Notes under the pieces: generated by a model
What the model saw: only the letters and a program-made list of their open reading frames with translations
What the model was told of the DNA's origin: nothing
Databases searched by the model: none
Assembly (NCBI RefSeq): GCF_014647375.1
Contig: NZ_BMPB01000001.1
Coordinates: 248,001 to 312,000, forward strand
Reading direction: 5' to 3'
DNA from: Parabacteroides faecis
GTDB taxonomy: Bacteria > Bacteroidota > Bacteroidia > Bacteroidales > Tannerellaceae
Length of the DNA: 64,000 nt
Program-made: the position numbers and the translations under genes
Shown: in pieces, positions 33,088-42,081 of the stretch
How the letters are laid out: the number at the start of each line of letters is the position of its first letter
Position numbering within the stretch: position 1 is the stretch's first letter

Positions 33088-33093
33088 CGATAA

Positions 33094-36000
33094 TTATTTG
33101 AAGGTTACATTTAAGCCAAAAGAGAATGCCTGCTGCTGATAATAGTAGCGTCCGTCGGTATTACCCGCTTCAGGGTCGATTTTTTCATCCATAAACGGAG
33201 TCCATGTCCACAGATTCTGTCCTGCGAAATAGAAACGAACTCTCGACATGCCCGCTTTTGCTGTTATTTGCTCAGGCAAAGTATACCCCAATTCCAGGCT
33301 CTTCAGGCGAAGATAAGCCGCATTACGCATCCAATGGGATGAAGTAACTTTATTATGATCCACAGGAGCATTATACACACGCGGATACTTGGCATCTGTA
33401 TTTTCGGGTGTCCAATGATCTTCATACTGTAGTTTAGTGGCCGATCCCTGACTTTCAAAAGGATGCGCCATCGTACCTTCGAGATATATGTCGTTCATCG
33501 CCGCACCCTGAAATAGCATATTCAAATCAAATCCTTTCCAGGAGAGTGTCGGTGTAAAACCATAAATAATCTGAGGCGAATTTTTAGGGCGACCGATTAC
33601 CGTATTATCATATGAGTCGATCACGCCATCCGGCACTCCGTCCGGGCCATACAGGTCGGCATATTTTATATCGCCGGGTTGCACTTTTGCATCTCTGATA
33701 GACGCGATACCGGGTTTTAAACTACCATCGGCGTTAAAATCATCCGCTGTATAATACCCCAATGATTTATAACCGAACTGCGTCTCGAAAGACCGCCCCG
33801 TCAATCTTCTGTTCGGATTATTATATGTACTGGACGTTTCATAAGTCTCCAACAATTTGTTGTGTACATAAGTAAAATTACCAGACAGATCCAATTGCAT
33901 CTTGTTGGGGAATGTATGTGTACTGGAGAGCATTATCTCGATACCCTGATTACTCATCTTTCCACCGTTTACATCCCGAAGCTCAATACCATACTCCAGT
34001 GGCACCGTCACTTTAGGCGACATTAACATATTGTCTCGTTTATCATAGAAATAATCGACAGAGAAAGAAAGCAATCCTCGCCATAAAACGCCATCGATAC
34101 CCACATCAAACTTTTTAGCTCTCTCCCACGTAATGAAAGGGTTACTTTGCTTCGTTTCATATATACCAGTAGTCGGGTCACCAAAATAAGCAGAGTTAGA
34201 AGACATTTCATAACCGGACATATATTGAAAAGGATCACCGGCCAAATTCCCGGACTCTCCGTACGACACCCTCAGTTTCAACATGTCCAGATTACGGATA
34301 TTATTCTTCATGAAATCCTCTTCTGATATATTCCAACCGGCAGATACAGAAGGGAAAAAGCCCCATTTTTTACCCGGAGCAAAATAATAATTACCATCAT
34401 ACCGCCCGGCAGTTTCAATCATATATCTGCTATTATACGTATATCCTATCCTGTAAAGCAAACCGACAGAGGTTTCCTTTGATGACGATCCACCGTTGGT
34501 CACTTTCCCGGCGGCCGTACTACCCAAGTCCATTTCGTCCATCGCGATAGGAAAACCTGTCCGCTTGGCATCAAACCATCTTTTATCCCTTTGCCGGCTT
34601 TCCACTACTCCCAGGAAAGTAACATCGTGCAAATCATTGAAGCGGTGTTGATAATTAAGATATCCCTGAAATGTAAATCTCTTATCATCTTCATCTTTTT
34701 CATACAAACTGTGATCGCCCTCCCTTGTTTCATTAAAGGTATAAGGAGTTGTTGAAAAATCAGGCGTATAAGAAAGTCTAGGTTTCCGCCATTCTTTCTT
34801 AAACAATTTATACGGGTCGTAGCTTACTACCCCCTTGATACTCAATCCTTCTAAAAACGGCAACTGCTGTTCTACCGAAAGCGTAGTATAAAGTTGTGTA
34901 CGTTCTTCTTTGGTATATCCGCTGAGAGTACTACCTAAGGCAACCGGAGAACGCCCCAGATAATTACCCCACAGTCCGTTGGAATACCATATCGCTTCGG
35001 TTGCAGGCTGCCTGACCGCCGCATAGGCAATACTTCCGGCTGATTCACCCGGAAAGTGATGGTTGGCCACATATCCACTCAGAGAGAGTGACACATTCGT
35101 GGTCTTCGTAGCTTTTACATCCATACGGGACGAAACGTTATAACGCTTCATATCAGTACCTTTATACATCCCCTCTTGTGAAGTATAAGCCAATGATATA
35201 TAATAGTTGACAAACTCCGAACCTCCTGAGATCTCAATATTGTGAGAAGTCATTATCGTATTACGCTGTATAATATCCCTGATCCCACGGCTGTTAGGAT
35301 AGCGGTCGGGGTCGGCATCGGCTGCTCCGTCAACGGTTTTCTTATACATAGCTATTTGATCATCCGAATAAGGCATGTTTGTCAGTCCGCTGTTTCTGGC
35401 ACCTTCATTAAGTAAAGTAGCATACTCATACGAGTTTACCATCTCCGGGATACGGGTTGGGTTTTGGAAACCGACATATCCGTTATACGAAAAAGTAGGT
35501 TTCCCGGTTTTCCCTTTCTTTGTAGTGATCAGAATAACGCCATTGGCACCACCTATTCCGTAAGGGGCTACGGCTGCCGCATCTTTCAGGATAGTTACCG
35601 ATTCTATGGTAGTCGGATCAAGCTGGCCGAAATTGTCGCGAGGTATCCCGTCAATCACAACAAGCGCGCTATTTTTCGATCCGGTCGTTCCTTTACCACG
35701 AATAAAAATATCCGGATTGTCGTAACCCAGTTCTCCACTGCCTTGCCGGGCCACGAGTCCGGGCATACGCCCCACCAGGTTCTGGCTGATATTGGTCACC
35801 GGCTTAAGTGCCGTTTCTTCTCCTTTCATAGAAGCAACGGATGCGGTAAGAGATGCTTTCTTGGTGGTACCATAACCGACAATGACAACTTCATCGAGCG
35901 TTTTCAAATCCTCTTTTAGCGTAATTTGGAAACTTGTTTTAGAACCAACCGCAATCTCCTGAGAAATATAACCGATATAAGAGATTTGCAAAATATCACC

Positions 36001-36531
36001 AGCCGCGGCATTTAAGCTGAAAGAACCATTGATATCAGTGATTGTTCCATTAGAACTTCCTTTTATTGTTATATTAGCTCCAATAACAGACTCGCCCTTT
36101 TCGTCCAGAATCGTCCCGGTGATAGTCTTTTTTTGTTGTTGCTGTCCGGCCGCTTCTGAAAAATGTTTTTTTGAAAGAATAATATTCACTCCTTCCACGG
36201 CATAAGACAAATCAGTCTTTTCCAGAAGTCGGTCCAGAACTTCACGAACCGGCATATTTTTGGCTGTGACAGACACTTTTTGTTCCAAATCGATTTCTCT
36301 GTTGGAGATAAAAAGATAGTCGGTCTGCCGTTCAATATCTTCCAATACTTCATTCAGTACGGCTTGCCGTTTATTCAGATTTACCCGGGCATTCTGAGAA
36401 TGTGTATTCTCAGCAAAAGCAAAACAGGTAAATAATAACAGTAAATAAGTTGTTAATCTCATGACTCTGAATATGTGATAATTCCAGTGTTTTTTTGACA
36501 ATAATATCCAAGATGAAAAAAGTTTTTTCAT
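33094..36531 (-). CDS. SusC/RagA-family transporter with STN signalling domain
   Basis: An 1145-residue TonB-dependent transporter. The mature N-terminus (about residues 45-120) is a Secretin/TonB short N-terminal (STN) domain (VLEDIERQTDYLFISNREIDLEQKVSV, VREVLDRLLEKTDLSYAVEG). A carboxypeptidase-like domain (GANITIKGSSNGTITDINGSF), LDEVVIVGYG, the plug (IDGIPRDNFGQLDPTTIESVTILKDA) and the barrel follow. The STN domain contacts FecR in trans-envelope signalling; the FecR and ECF sigma genes lie immediately upstream on the same strand. The start codon context CAAAGATATG holds a divergent promoter box on the opposite strand. Confidence 0.94.
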   Translation of the reverse strand: MKKLFSSWILLSKKHWNYHIFRVMRLTTYLLLLFTCFAFAENTHSQNARVNLNKRQAVLNEVLEDIERQTDYLFISNREIDLEQKVSVTAKNMPVREVLDRLLEKTDLSYAVEGVNIILSKKHFSEAAGQQQQKKTITGTILDEKGESVIGANITIKGSSNGTITDINGSFSLNAAAGDILQISYIGYISQEIAVGSKTSFQITLKEDLKTLDEVVIVGYGTTKKASLTASVASMKGEETALKPVTNISQNLVGRMPGLVARQGSGELGYDNPDIFIRGKGTTGSKNSALVVIDGIPRDNFGQLDPTTIESVTILKDAAAVAPYGIGGANGVILITTKKGKTGKPTFSYNGYVGFQNPTRIPEMVNSYEYATLLNEGARNSGLTNMPYSDDQIAMYKKTVDGAADADPDRYPNSRGIRDIIQRNTIMTSHNIEISGGSEFVNYYISLAYTSQEGMYKGTDMKRYNVSSRMDVKATKTTNVSLSLSGYVANHHFPGESAGSIAYAAVRQPATEAIWYSNGLWGNYLGRSPVALGSTLSGYTKEERTQLYTTLSVEQQLPFLEGLSIKGVVSYDPYKLFKKEWRKPRLSYTPDFSTTPYTFNETREGDHSLYEKDEDDKRFTFQGYLNYQHRFNDLHDVTFLGVVESRQRDKRWFDAKRTGFPIAMDEMDLGSTAAGKVTNGGSSSKETSVGLLYRIGYTYNSRYMIETAGRYDGNYYFAPGKKWGFFPSVSAGWNISEEDFMKNNIRNLDMLKLRVSYGESGNLAGDPFQYMSGYEMSSNSAYFGDPTTGIYETKQSNPFITWERAKKFDVGIDGVLWRGLLSFSVDYFYDKRDNMLMSPKVTVPLEYGIELRDVNGGKMSNQGIEIMLSSTHTFPNKMQLDLSGNFTYVHNKLLETYETSSTYNNPNRRLTGRSFETQFGYKSLGYYTADDFNADGSLKPGIASIRDAKVQPGDIKYADLYGPDGVPDGVIDSYDNTVIGRPKNSPQIIYGFTPTLSWKGFDLNMLFQGAAMNDIYLEGTMAHPFESQGSATKLQYEDHWTPENTDAKYPRVYNAPVDHNKVTSSHWMRNAAYLRLKSLELGYTLPEQITAKAGMSRVRFYFAGQNLWTWTPFMDEKIDPEAGNTDGRYYYQQQAFSFGLNVTFK

Positions 36532-36542
36532 ATCTTTGTAAA

Positions 36543-36621
36543 TGATTATAATTAATAAGTATGTTAATTTATGTACTTGTTAGAATCGGTAAGTGTTGGC
36601 GCATTTGCCGATTCTTTTTTT
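36543..36621 (+). ncRNA. Predicted cis-antisense small RNA at the susC start
   Basis: On the plus strand, against susC, the box TATCTTTG (36531-36538) overlaps the susC ATG. About 40 bases on comes a hairpin (36582-36592 with 36605-36615, one G-U pair) followed by seven T. A T run is present only on the plus-strand side. The predicted RNA is about 77-79 nt and complementary to the susC leader. This is the arrangement of DonS-type antisense RNAs described for Bacteroides PULs with sigma/anti-sigma control. Confidence 0.6.
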
Positions 36622-36661
36622 ATCTGTTTCTACTACTACATAGGCTATTCTTTTTAGATGA

Positions 36662-37597
36662 TTAATAAATATAAATTATATTCGTATCTTCTTCCCGCTT
36701 GAAAGTGAAACGGAAGTCTTTTTGTAACACACGCAACGCATGATCTATGCCATCGGAAATCCGAAGTTTTCCTTTATATCCTAATTTCTTGGTTTTGTCA
36801 TTTTTGATTATAATCTGAAGGTCATAATACTTCTCGAATAAGCGCATTATCTCTGTAAAAGATTTATCTTCCAGGATGATCAATCCGTCTTTCCACCGGA
36901 AACTATTCTGATTGGCAGAAGATACATGCAGGACATCTCCAATTAATTCGGCAGCCTCTCCCGGATTCAGATAAAGGGATTCATTCTCTTTCTGTTCTTT
37001 ATAGAGCTTGACCTTTCCGGTAAACAGTCCGGTTTTGAAAGTCGATTCCTTTGCATAAGCCTCCACATTGAAGGTAGTGCCCAACACCTCTACATTATAT
37101 TTGTTGGTTTTAACGATAAATGATTTCTTTTCGTTTTTCGTTACCTCGAAATATGCTTCACCGTCCAGTTCAACGATTCTGTCTTCGCTGGCAAAAGTTG
37201 TGGGATATTTGAAAGAGGTGTTGGAATTCAGCCAGACAAGTGTTCCGTCAGGTAATGTGACAGAGGTTCTGCTGCCGGAAGGGACATAGATGCTTTGAAG
37301 CGAGCTCTCCGACTTGCCAAACTTATAAAGAGAGAAACAATAACTACTTGCAATAAGAATAAAAATCGCTGATGCAATTTTTAATGTGTTCCATAGGAAT
37401 ATTTTCCTTCTACTGGAAGTGGCAGGCGATAGCTTATCTTCATCAATAACCACAGAGGCGTCAAAACGGATACGCTCCCGGATAAATTGTTGTTTGTGCG
37501 ACTCGTCACTTTCCAGCCATACACGAATAGCTTCTTTTTCCCATTCGGAGCATTCTCCCTGGAAATAACGGGTCAACATGTTGCGGTCTATATTCAT
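36662..37597 (-). CDS. FecR-family anti-sigma factor
   Basis: A 311-residue inner-membrane protein. The N-terminal cytosolic anti-sigma part (about 1-65: MLTRYFQGECSEWEKEAIRVWL) is followed by one transmembrane helix (about 70-92, LKIASAIFILIASSYCFSLY). The periplasmic FecR domain comes next (VPSGSRTSVTLPDGTLVWLNS...FEVTKNEKKSFIV), then the DUF4974-type C-terminus that contacts the STN domain. It holds the adjacent sigma factor until the STN-bearing SusC signals glycan. The order sigma, fecR, susC, susD is the standard one. Confidence 0.92.
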   Translation of the reverse strand: MNIDRNMLTRYFQGECSEWEKEAIRVWLESDESHKQQFIRERIRFDASVVIDEDKLSPATSSRRKIFLWNTLKIASAIFILIASSYCFSLYKFGKSESSLQSIYVPSGSRTSVTLPDGTLVWLNSNTSFKYPTTFASEDRIVELDGEAYFEVTKNEKKSFIVKTNKYNVEVLGTTFNVEAYAKESTFKTGLFTGKVKLYKEQKENESLYLNPGEAAELIGDVLHVSSANQNSFRWKDGLIILEDKSFTEIMRLFEKYYDLQIIIKNDKTKKLGYKGKLRISDGIDHALRVLQKDFRFTFKREEDTNIIYIY

Positions 37598-37710
37598 GCC
37601 TGTTATATATTAATACTGGTGTGTCCTGCTCTCAAAGAAAACCAATCTCTTTTAAGAATCAGGTTCTATAATAAGAGCAACTAAGGGTGGAAAAATCCCA
37701 AACGAAATCA

Positions 37711-38232
37711 CTAAATATTTTGAAAAAAAATAAGGACAAGAGGTATATAGTCCTTTAAATCTTTATATATCTGCGCATTAGCCTTATTCAAATGATAGTC
37801 GATTTTTTGCAATGAAACATTCATTTCTGCAGCTATTTCTTTTCTCGGTTTGTTTTGCAAACGATTTTGAATAAAGATATCGCGGGTTTGCTTCGGCAGT
37901 TTTGCCAGAGAGGCAGTCAGGAGTTCCATTATATCTTTTGTAAATATATCGGCATAACCTGTATCTTCCAACGTCATAATACGGGCATTGATCTCCCACT
38001 CATGAAGTTCTACAATTTTTTGTTTATGGCTTTCTTCTACCTGAAGATGTTTCAGATAGTTCAGACATTTATTCCGGACAGTTATCATAATATAACCTAG
38101 CACATCTGTTTCTGCCGATAGTTTATCTTTATTCTCCCAATAATAAAGAAGGGCATCATGTGTAAGATCTTCTGCGGTAGGCTGATCATTGACATAGTAA
38201 TAGGCATACCGGACAAAACGCCTGTAATACAT
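37711..38232 (-). CDS. ECF RNA polymerase sigma factor (FecI-like)
   Basis: A 173-residue sigma-70 family protein. Region 2 is MYYRRFVRYAYYYVNDQPTAEDLTHDALLYYW..., and region 4 has an HTH in IAAEMNVSLQKIDYHLNKA. The first ATG (38232) falls inside region 2.1. The frame stays open upstream for about 35 codons and encodes a plausible extension (NFGSFYNMYYRRF), but no ATG, GTG or TTG is in frame before a TAA. So about 10-20 residues of the usual N-terminus are either missing or begin at a rare start codon such as ATT. The 3' end of the neighbouring nucleotidyltransferase-HEPN gene lies 76 bases upstream, which suggests a recombination junction. It should direct transcription of its own PUL. Confidence 0.85.
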   Translation of the reverse strand: MYYRRFVRYAYYYVNDQPTAEDLTHDALLYYWENKDKLSAETDVLGYIMITVRNKCLNYLKHLQVEESHKQKIVELHEWEINARIMTLEDTGYADIFTKDIMELLTASLAKLPKQTRDIFIQNRLQNKPRKEIAAEMNVSLQKIDYHLNKANAQIYKDLKDYIPLVLIFFQNI

Positions 38233-38308
38233 ATTGTAAAACGAACCAAAATTCCAATCCGTATTTACTTCAATAGGTGTTATAAGATTCCTTTCCGTGG
38301 TAATAATT

Positions 38309-39235
38309 TTAGATTTGCGAATTGAATTTCTTGCGATTGAACAAAGTTACGGATTTATTTTCATACTCCTTTATCTTCGCCTCGCAAATCCGTTTCGTAA
38401 TATCCCTGAGTAATTCGACTTTCGGGATAAGGGTATCGATATCCTCTTTCGTTACTACAAAATACGGGTTATACCTCGCTTCTACATAGGCTGCCTTTAA
38501 AAGTACAAAAAGTCGTTTTTCTTCAGGTGTATTTTGTGGAAACACAGTCCCCAGGTCATCGGCATAGCGCCTTACAGAAGAAGATAACTTAGAGAGGTTG
38601 TGTTGTTTGTTATTTCGTAAAGTAAAAGTTAAACGAATGGCATAATAGTAATTCTCACAGGCTTGATGAAGAAAAAAAGATGCTTCTTTATAATCAGTTT
38701 CTTTATCGGCTATTATTGCATACTTCAAAAAATTATTTGCTCTTTTTGACTTCTCATCAAAATACTCCTGTGCCTGTTCCTTTATTTCCGCAAAGTTCAG
38801 TTTTCTTCTACGTGATAATTTGTATTTACCACTGTTATACAAAACAATACCTTCCTGTTTAATCTGGGTATAGAAATACCGACCCTCTTCGAGATACTTA
38901 TTTAACGCCTTAATATCATCGGTGATAAACTGAACAGGCGTATCGCGATCGAAATCTTTTCCGGAGAAGAAGATATCTTCTACATTATCCAGTACCGTTT
39001 CTGCCTTTTTACTGTTAAAGCCGCTTGTTACCACATAGATATCGTAATCTGATATCTTGACTGTAGGAATACCACCGTCTTCAATTCGTACGCTACGACG
39101 CACATAATTGCCTCTAGCATAACTACCATACAGAATAATATATTCCGTCTGAGGTAATCTTTTCAGTATCTCTTTAACCAGAAATACCAAATCGTCCTGT
39201 TTGTCTTTCGGCAGATAAGCTATCGAGTCTTTCAT
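38309..39235 (-). CDS. Nucleotidyltransferase-HEPN fusion protein, copy 1
   Basis: A 308-residue fusion of a minimal nucleotidyltransferase (MNT) and a HEPN domain. The MNT part (about 1-140) has GSYARG (Gly37-Ser38) and the paired aspartates of SDYDIYVV (Asp63, Asp65). The HEPN part (about 150-290) has helices around LHQACENYYYAIRLTFTL and an RX4H motif (RNNKQH, Arg207-His212), typical of HEPN ribonucleases. In separate two-gene systems MNT proteins AMPylate and silence HEPN toxins; here both are in one chain. Residues about 163-188 differ from the other two copies. The C-terminus after KIKEYENKSV is unique and reads into DNA next to the sigma gene. A -7 box lies at 39266-39273. Confidence 0.85.
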   Translation of the reverse strand: MKDSIAYLPKDKQDDLVFLVKEILKRLPQTEYIILYGSYARGNYVRRSVRIEDGGIPTVKISDYDIYVVTSGFNSKKAETVLDNVEDIFFSGKDFDRDTPVQFITDDIKALNKYLEEGRYFYTQIKQEGIVLYNSGKYKLSRRRKLNFAEIKEQAQEYFDEKSKRANNFLKYAIIADKETDYKEASFFLHQACENYYYAIRLTFTLRNNKQHNLSKLSSSVRRYADDLGTVFPQNTPEEKRLFVLLKAAYVEARYNPYFVVTKEDIDTLIPKVELLRDITKRICEAKIKEYENKSVTLFNRKKFNSQI

Positions 39236-39331
39236 TATGCTTGATTATGTACAACATTAAACACACAAATGTATAAAAAAAGCCGGACTGACTTAATCTT
39301 TTTATTCTAAATCATATACTTGCATTACGTT
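38362..39331. repeat. Repeat unit R1 of the MNT-HEPN array
   Basis: Near-identical to R2 (40112-41334) and R3 (42266-43490) from the CATACTCC at the gene's 3' part through the coding region and promoter to GCATTACGTT. It stops there; the divergent small gene found beside R2 and R3 is absent. Confidence 0.85.
39266..39273 (-). promoter_or_regulatory. -7 box (TACATTTG) of MNT-HEPN copy 1
   Basis: Exact TAnnTTTG match reading into copy 1, about 30 bases before its start. Identical boxes precede copies 2 and 3. Confidence 0.6.
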
Positions 39332-39359
39332 TCTATTTCTTGATCCAAGTATTTCATGT

Positions 39360-39968
39360 TTATTCTACCTCAGGTGCTTCCCAAACGCCTGTTTTATTCA
39401 TTCGATAGCTTTTCTCTATCATTTTCGGAGTATATGCATCCAAAGCATAGAGTATTTCACGGCAGAACTCCAGTGCAGAAAATCCGTTGGCTGTTACAAT
39501 GTTACCATCTCTTACTGCCGGGCTGTCGATATAGCGGCATTCACCTTTATAGCCTGCTCCGGCAAACGCTTTGATGTATTCCAATGCATTACTGGTGTGG
39601 TTCACCTCATTGAGAAACCCGTGCATCCCCAGAAAAACAGAAGCATTGCAGATACCTGCAACCAGTTTCTTATTCTCGATGGCATTTTTTACTAACGGTA
39701 CAATCAGTTCGGCTTCCGGGGTAAACCAACTCATACCACCGATCAATACGATTCCCGCATAATCGGCAGGAATATCGTCGATGCTGTAATCGGGCAATAT
39801 CTTGAAACCACCGCACGAAATGACAGGGTCTTTTGTCACCGACACCGTTTTGACCACATATTTACTCTTAATATCAGGTCCACAGCCGAAATTTAAGTAC
39901 GGGCCAATATACGCGCCTTCCCAATCGGCAAAGTCTTTGAGCAGTATAAATAAAATCTCTTTTTTCAT
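39360..39968 (-). CDS. DJ-1/PfpI-family protein (type 1 glutamine amidotransferase fold)
   Basis: A 202-residue cytosolic protein. It has a nucleophile elbow with cysteine (LVAGICNASVFLG) and an acidic residue early (DWEGAYIGPYLN), matching the Cys/Glu pair of the DJ-1/PfpI superfamily. Family activities include glyoxalase, deglycase, chaperone and peptidase; the sequence does not decide between them. It is inserted between MNT-HEPN copies 1 and 2 on the same strand and may be a passenger of the island. Confidence 0.8.
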   Translation of the reverse strand: MKKEILFILLKDFADWEGAYIGPYLNFGCGPDIKSKYVVKTVSVTKDPVISCGGFKILPDYSIDDIPADYAGIVLIGGMSWFTPEAELIVPLVKNAIENKKLVAGICNASVFLGMHGFLNEVNHTSNALEYIKAFAGAGYKGECRYIDSPAVRDGNIVTANGFSALEFCREILYALDAYTPKMIEKSYRMNKTGVWEAPEVE

Positions 39969-40095
39969 GATTTTGTTGCTGTTTAATTGTTGTTGTTAAT
40001 AAACTGTTTTTCACATATAGATTTAACAATCTCTACAAACCGTTACGGCTCTTCGAGAATACTTAAACGTTGTACAGGGGTCAGGCTGGTATCAT

Positions 40096-40989
40096 CTATA
40101 TAGTACTCTGTTCCCCATACTCCTTTATCTTCGCCTCGCAAATCCGTTTCGCAATATCCCTGAGCAATTCGACTTTCGGGATAAGGGTATCGATATCCTC
40201 TTTCGTTACTACAAAATACGGGTTATACCTCGCTTCCACATAGGCTGCTTTTAAAAGTACAAAAAGTTGTTTTTCTTCAGGTGTATTTTGTGGAAACACA
40301 GTCCCCAGATCATCGGCATAGCGCCTTACAGAAGAAGACAACTTAGAAAGATTGTGTTGTTTGTTATTTCGTAAAGTAAAAGTTAAACGAATGGCATAAT
40401 AGTAATTCTCACAGGCTTGATGTAAATAAAATGAAGACATTTGAAATCTCTCTCTTCCTTTATTCGTTACAGCATCATCAAAAAAGAAATTTCCCTTTTC
40501 AAATTTCTCATCAAAATACTCCTGCGCCTGTTCCTTTATTTCCGCAAAGTTCAGTTTTCTTCTACGTGATAATTTGTATTTACCACTGTTATACAAAACA
40601 ATACCTTCCTGTTTAATCTGGGTATAGAAATACCGACCCTCTTCGAGATACTTATTTAACGCCTTAATATCATCAGTGATAAACTGAACAGGCGTATCAC
40701 GATCGAAATCTTTTCCGGAGAAGAAGATATCTTCTATATTATCCAGTACCGTTTCTGCCTTTTTACTGTTGAAACCGCTTGTTACCACATAGATATCGTA
40801 ATCAGAAATCTTGACTGTAGGAATACCACCGTCTTCAATTCGTACGCTACGACGCACATAATTACCTCTAGCATAACTACCATACAGAATAATATACTCC
40901 GTCTGAGGTAATCTTTTCAGTATCTCTTTAACCAGAAATACCAAATCGTCCTGTTTATCTTTCGGCAGATAAGCTATCGAGTCTTTCAT
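40096..40989 (-). CDS. Nucleotidyltransferase-HEPN fusion protein, copy 2
   Basis: A 297-residue protein with the same domain plan as copy 1: GSYARG and SDYDIYVV in the MNT half, RNNKQH in the HEPN half. Outside the variable window it differs from copy 1 at only about three residues before the C-terminal tail (V/I in the LDNxEDIFF segment, R/Q in EEKxLF, T/A in RDIxKRI). Residues about 163-188 are almost wholly different (FEKGNFFFDDAVTNKGRERF against SKRANNFLKYAIIADKETDY). The tail ends KEYGEQSTI. The promoter box at 41020-41027 is shared with the other copies. It is divergent from the truncated small gene at 41214. Confidence 0.85.
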   Translation of the reverse strand: MKDSIAYLPKDKQDDLVFLVKEILKRLPQTEYIILYGSYARGNYVRRSVRIEDGGIPTVKISDYDIYVVTSGFNSKKAETVLDNIEDIFFSGKDFDRDTPVQFITDDIKALNKYLEEGRYFYTQIKQEGIVLYNSGKYKLSRRRKLNFAEIKEQAQEYFDEKFEKGNFFFDDAVTNKGRERFQMSSFYLHQACENYYYAIRLTFTLRNNKQHNLSKLSSSVRRYADDLGTVFPQNTPEEKQLFVLLKAAYVEARYNPYFVVTKEDIDTLIPKVELLRDIAKRICEAKIKEYGEQSTI

Positions 40990-41334
40990 TATGCTTGATT
41001 ATGTACAACATTAAACACACAAATGTATAAAAAAAGCCGGATTGACTTAATCTTTTTGATTCTAAATCATATATTTGCATTACGTTCCTGTTGTTATTTG
41101 TTTTGTCCACCAGTAGAAAACAAATAAGCCTATATAATACAGGTAATTAAAATATCATAGTATTAATAGAAGCTTGATTCTTCCGGATCAGGCATAAAAA
41201 GGAACGTATTCATATGGACAATAATAATATAATTGGTATAAAAAGCTATTACTATCTACTGCAACAAATTACTTCTTTATTAGATCTGTCATTACCAGAA
41301 ATCAGACAGAAATATAGAAACTATCCATATTGCT
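40112..41334. repeat. Repeat unit R2 of the MNT-HEPN array
   Basis: Shares near-identity with R3 over the whole gene, promoter, divergent promoter, leader hairpin and the first 40 codons of a small plus-strand gene. Homology ends at TTGCT (41334), where the small gene is cut. Confidence 0.85.
41020..41027 (-). promoter_or_regulatory. -7 box (TACATTTG) of MNT-HEPN copy 2
   Basis: Exact TAnnTTTG match on the minus strand, at the same distance from the start as in copies 1 and 3. Confidence 0.6.
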
Positions 41335-41414
41335 CGAATCCGGATTTAAGTCCGGATTCTGTTTTCATTAGACTTCTTTCAGGATCATCCTGTGTTTCAA
41401 TATTTTATTTTTAG
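41214..41414 (+). pseudogene. Truncated copy of the small gene at 43370
   Basis: The first 40 residues (MDNNNIIGIKSYYYLLQQ... to NYPYC) match the intact 133-residue protein at 43370-43771. The frame then runs into unrelated sequence and stops after 66 residues. The junction is at about 41334, the end of repeat unit R2. The 3' part overlaps the minus-strand methyltransferase. The promoter (TATATTTG at 41070-41077) and leader hairpin (41094-41104 with 41117-41127) are kept. Confidence 0.8.
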
Positions 41415-42081
41415 CAATAAAGATCATATCCGTAAGGAATGTACCGTCTGGCTCCGGATAATCCTTTCGCTCTAAGTCCACCACTTCCAATCCGGCATTC
41501 TGTAAACAGTCGGAAATAAACTTTTCCTGATGATAATATATAAACACCCTGCTTTGCCCGCTAAAGCTGGTCGTTTCAAAGCCGGATTTTTCATAATCGC
41601 CTTCCATTGTACTTATATACAATATTCCTTCGGGATTCAGTAACTCAGCCGAATCAAAGATCAATTTTCTGCTTTCTTCCTTTGAGAGATAAGGAAGACA
41701 AAAAGCACACATAATCGCATCGAATTTCCGTCCTATCGTTGCAATAGTCCGGCAATCCATCACAGCAAATTCAGCTTGCAGATTATTCTTTTTGGCCAGC
41801 TCGATCATATTAGGAGATAAGTCTATCCCGAAAACATTCAGATCCGGCCGTTTATCCAAAAGGCATTTTGCCACATTACCCGGACCGGTCGCGATATCCA
41901 GCACCTCCGCCCTTTCCTTATCGATCAAACAACAGAAGCGGTCGAATGTATCGTTATACAAATCCATCTTCATAAACTTATCCTAATAATTTACGGCAGA
42001 GCTATTATAAGTAGCTATCGTTTCTTCCGTTCTGATATCATCGGCATCAGACAATAAAGGAATTAATTCCTTATCACACAT
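41368..42081 (-). pseudogene. SAM-dependent methyltransferase with in-frame stop
   Basis: The 201-codon frame 41368-41973 encodes a class I methyltransferase: VLDIATGPGNVAKCLL (SAM-binding motif I), FGIDLSPNMIELAKK, FDAIMCAFCLPYL and LLNPEGILYIS. Upstream of the ATG at 41973 the same frame continues with residues that look like the family's N-terminus (EETIATYNSSAVNY, stop, DKFMKMDLYNDTF). It is interrupted by TAG at 41983-41985, probably a CAG-to-TAG change. An ATG at 42079-42081 begins this longer frame and overlaps the stop of the MntA remnant. The shorter protein might still be made from 41973 but would lack the first helix. Confidence 0.7.

Noticed and set aside
40000..40110. Minus-strand reading IDDTSLTPVQRLSILEEP followed by a stop, then FVEIVKSICEKQ
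   Set aside because: It looks like a decayed gene but is too short and has no recognisable family.
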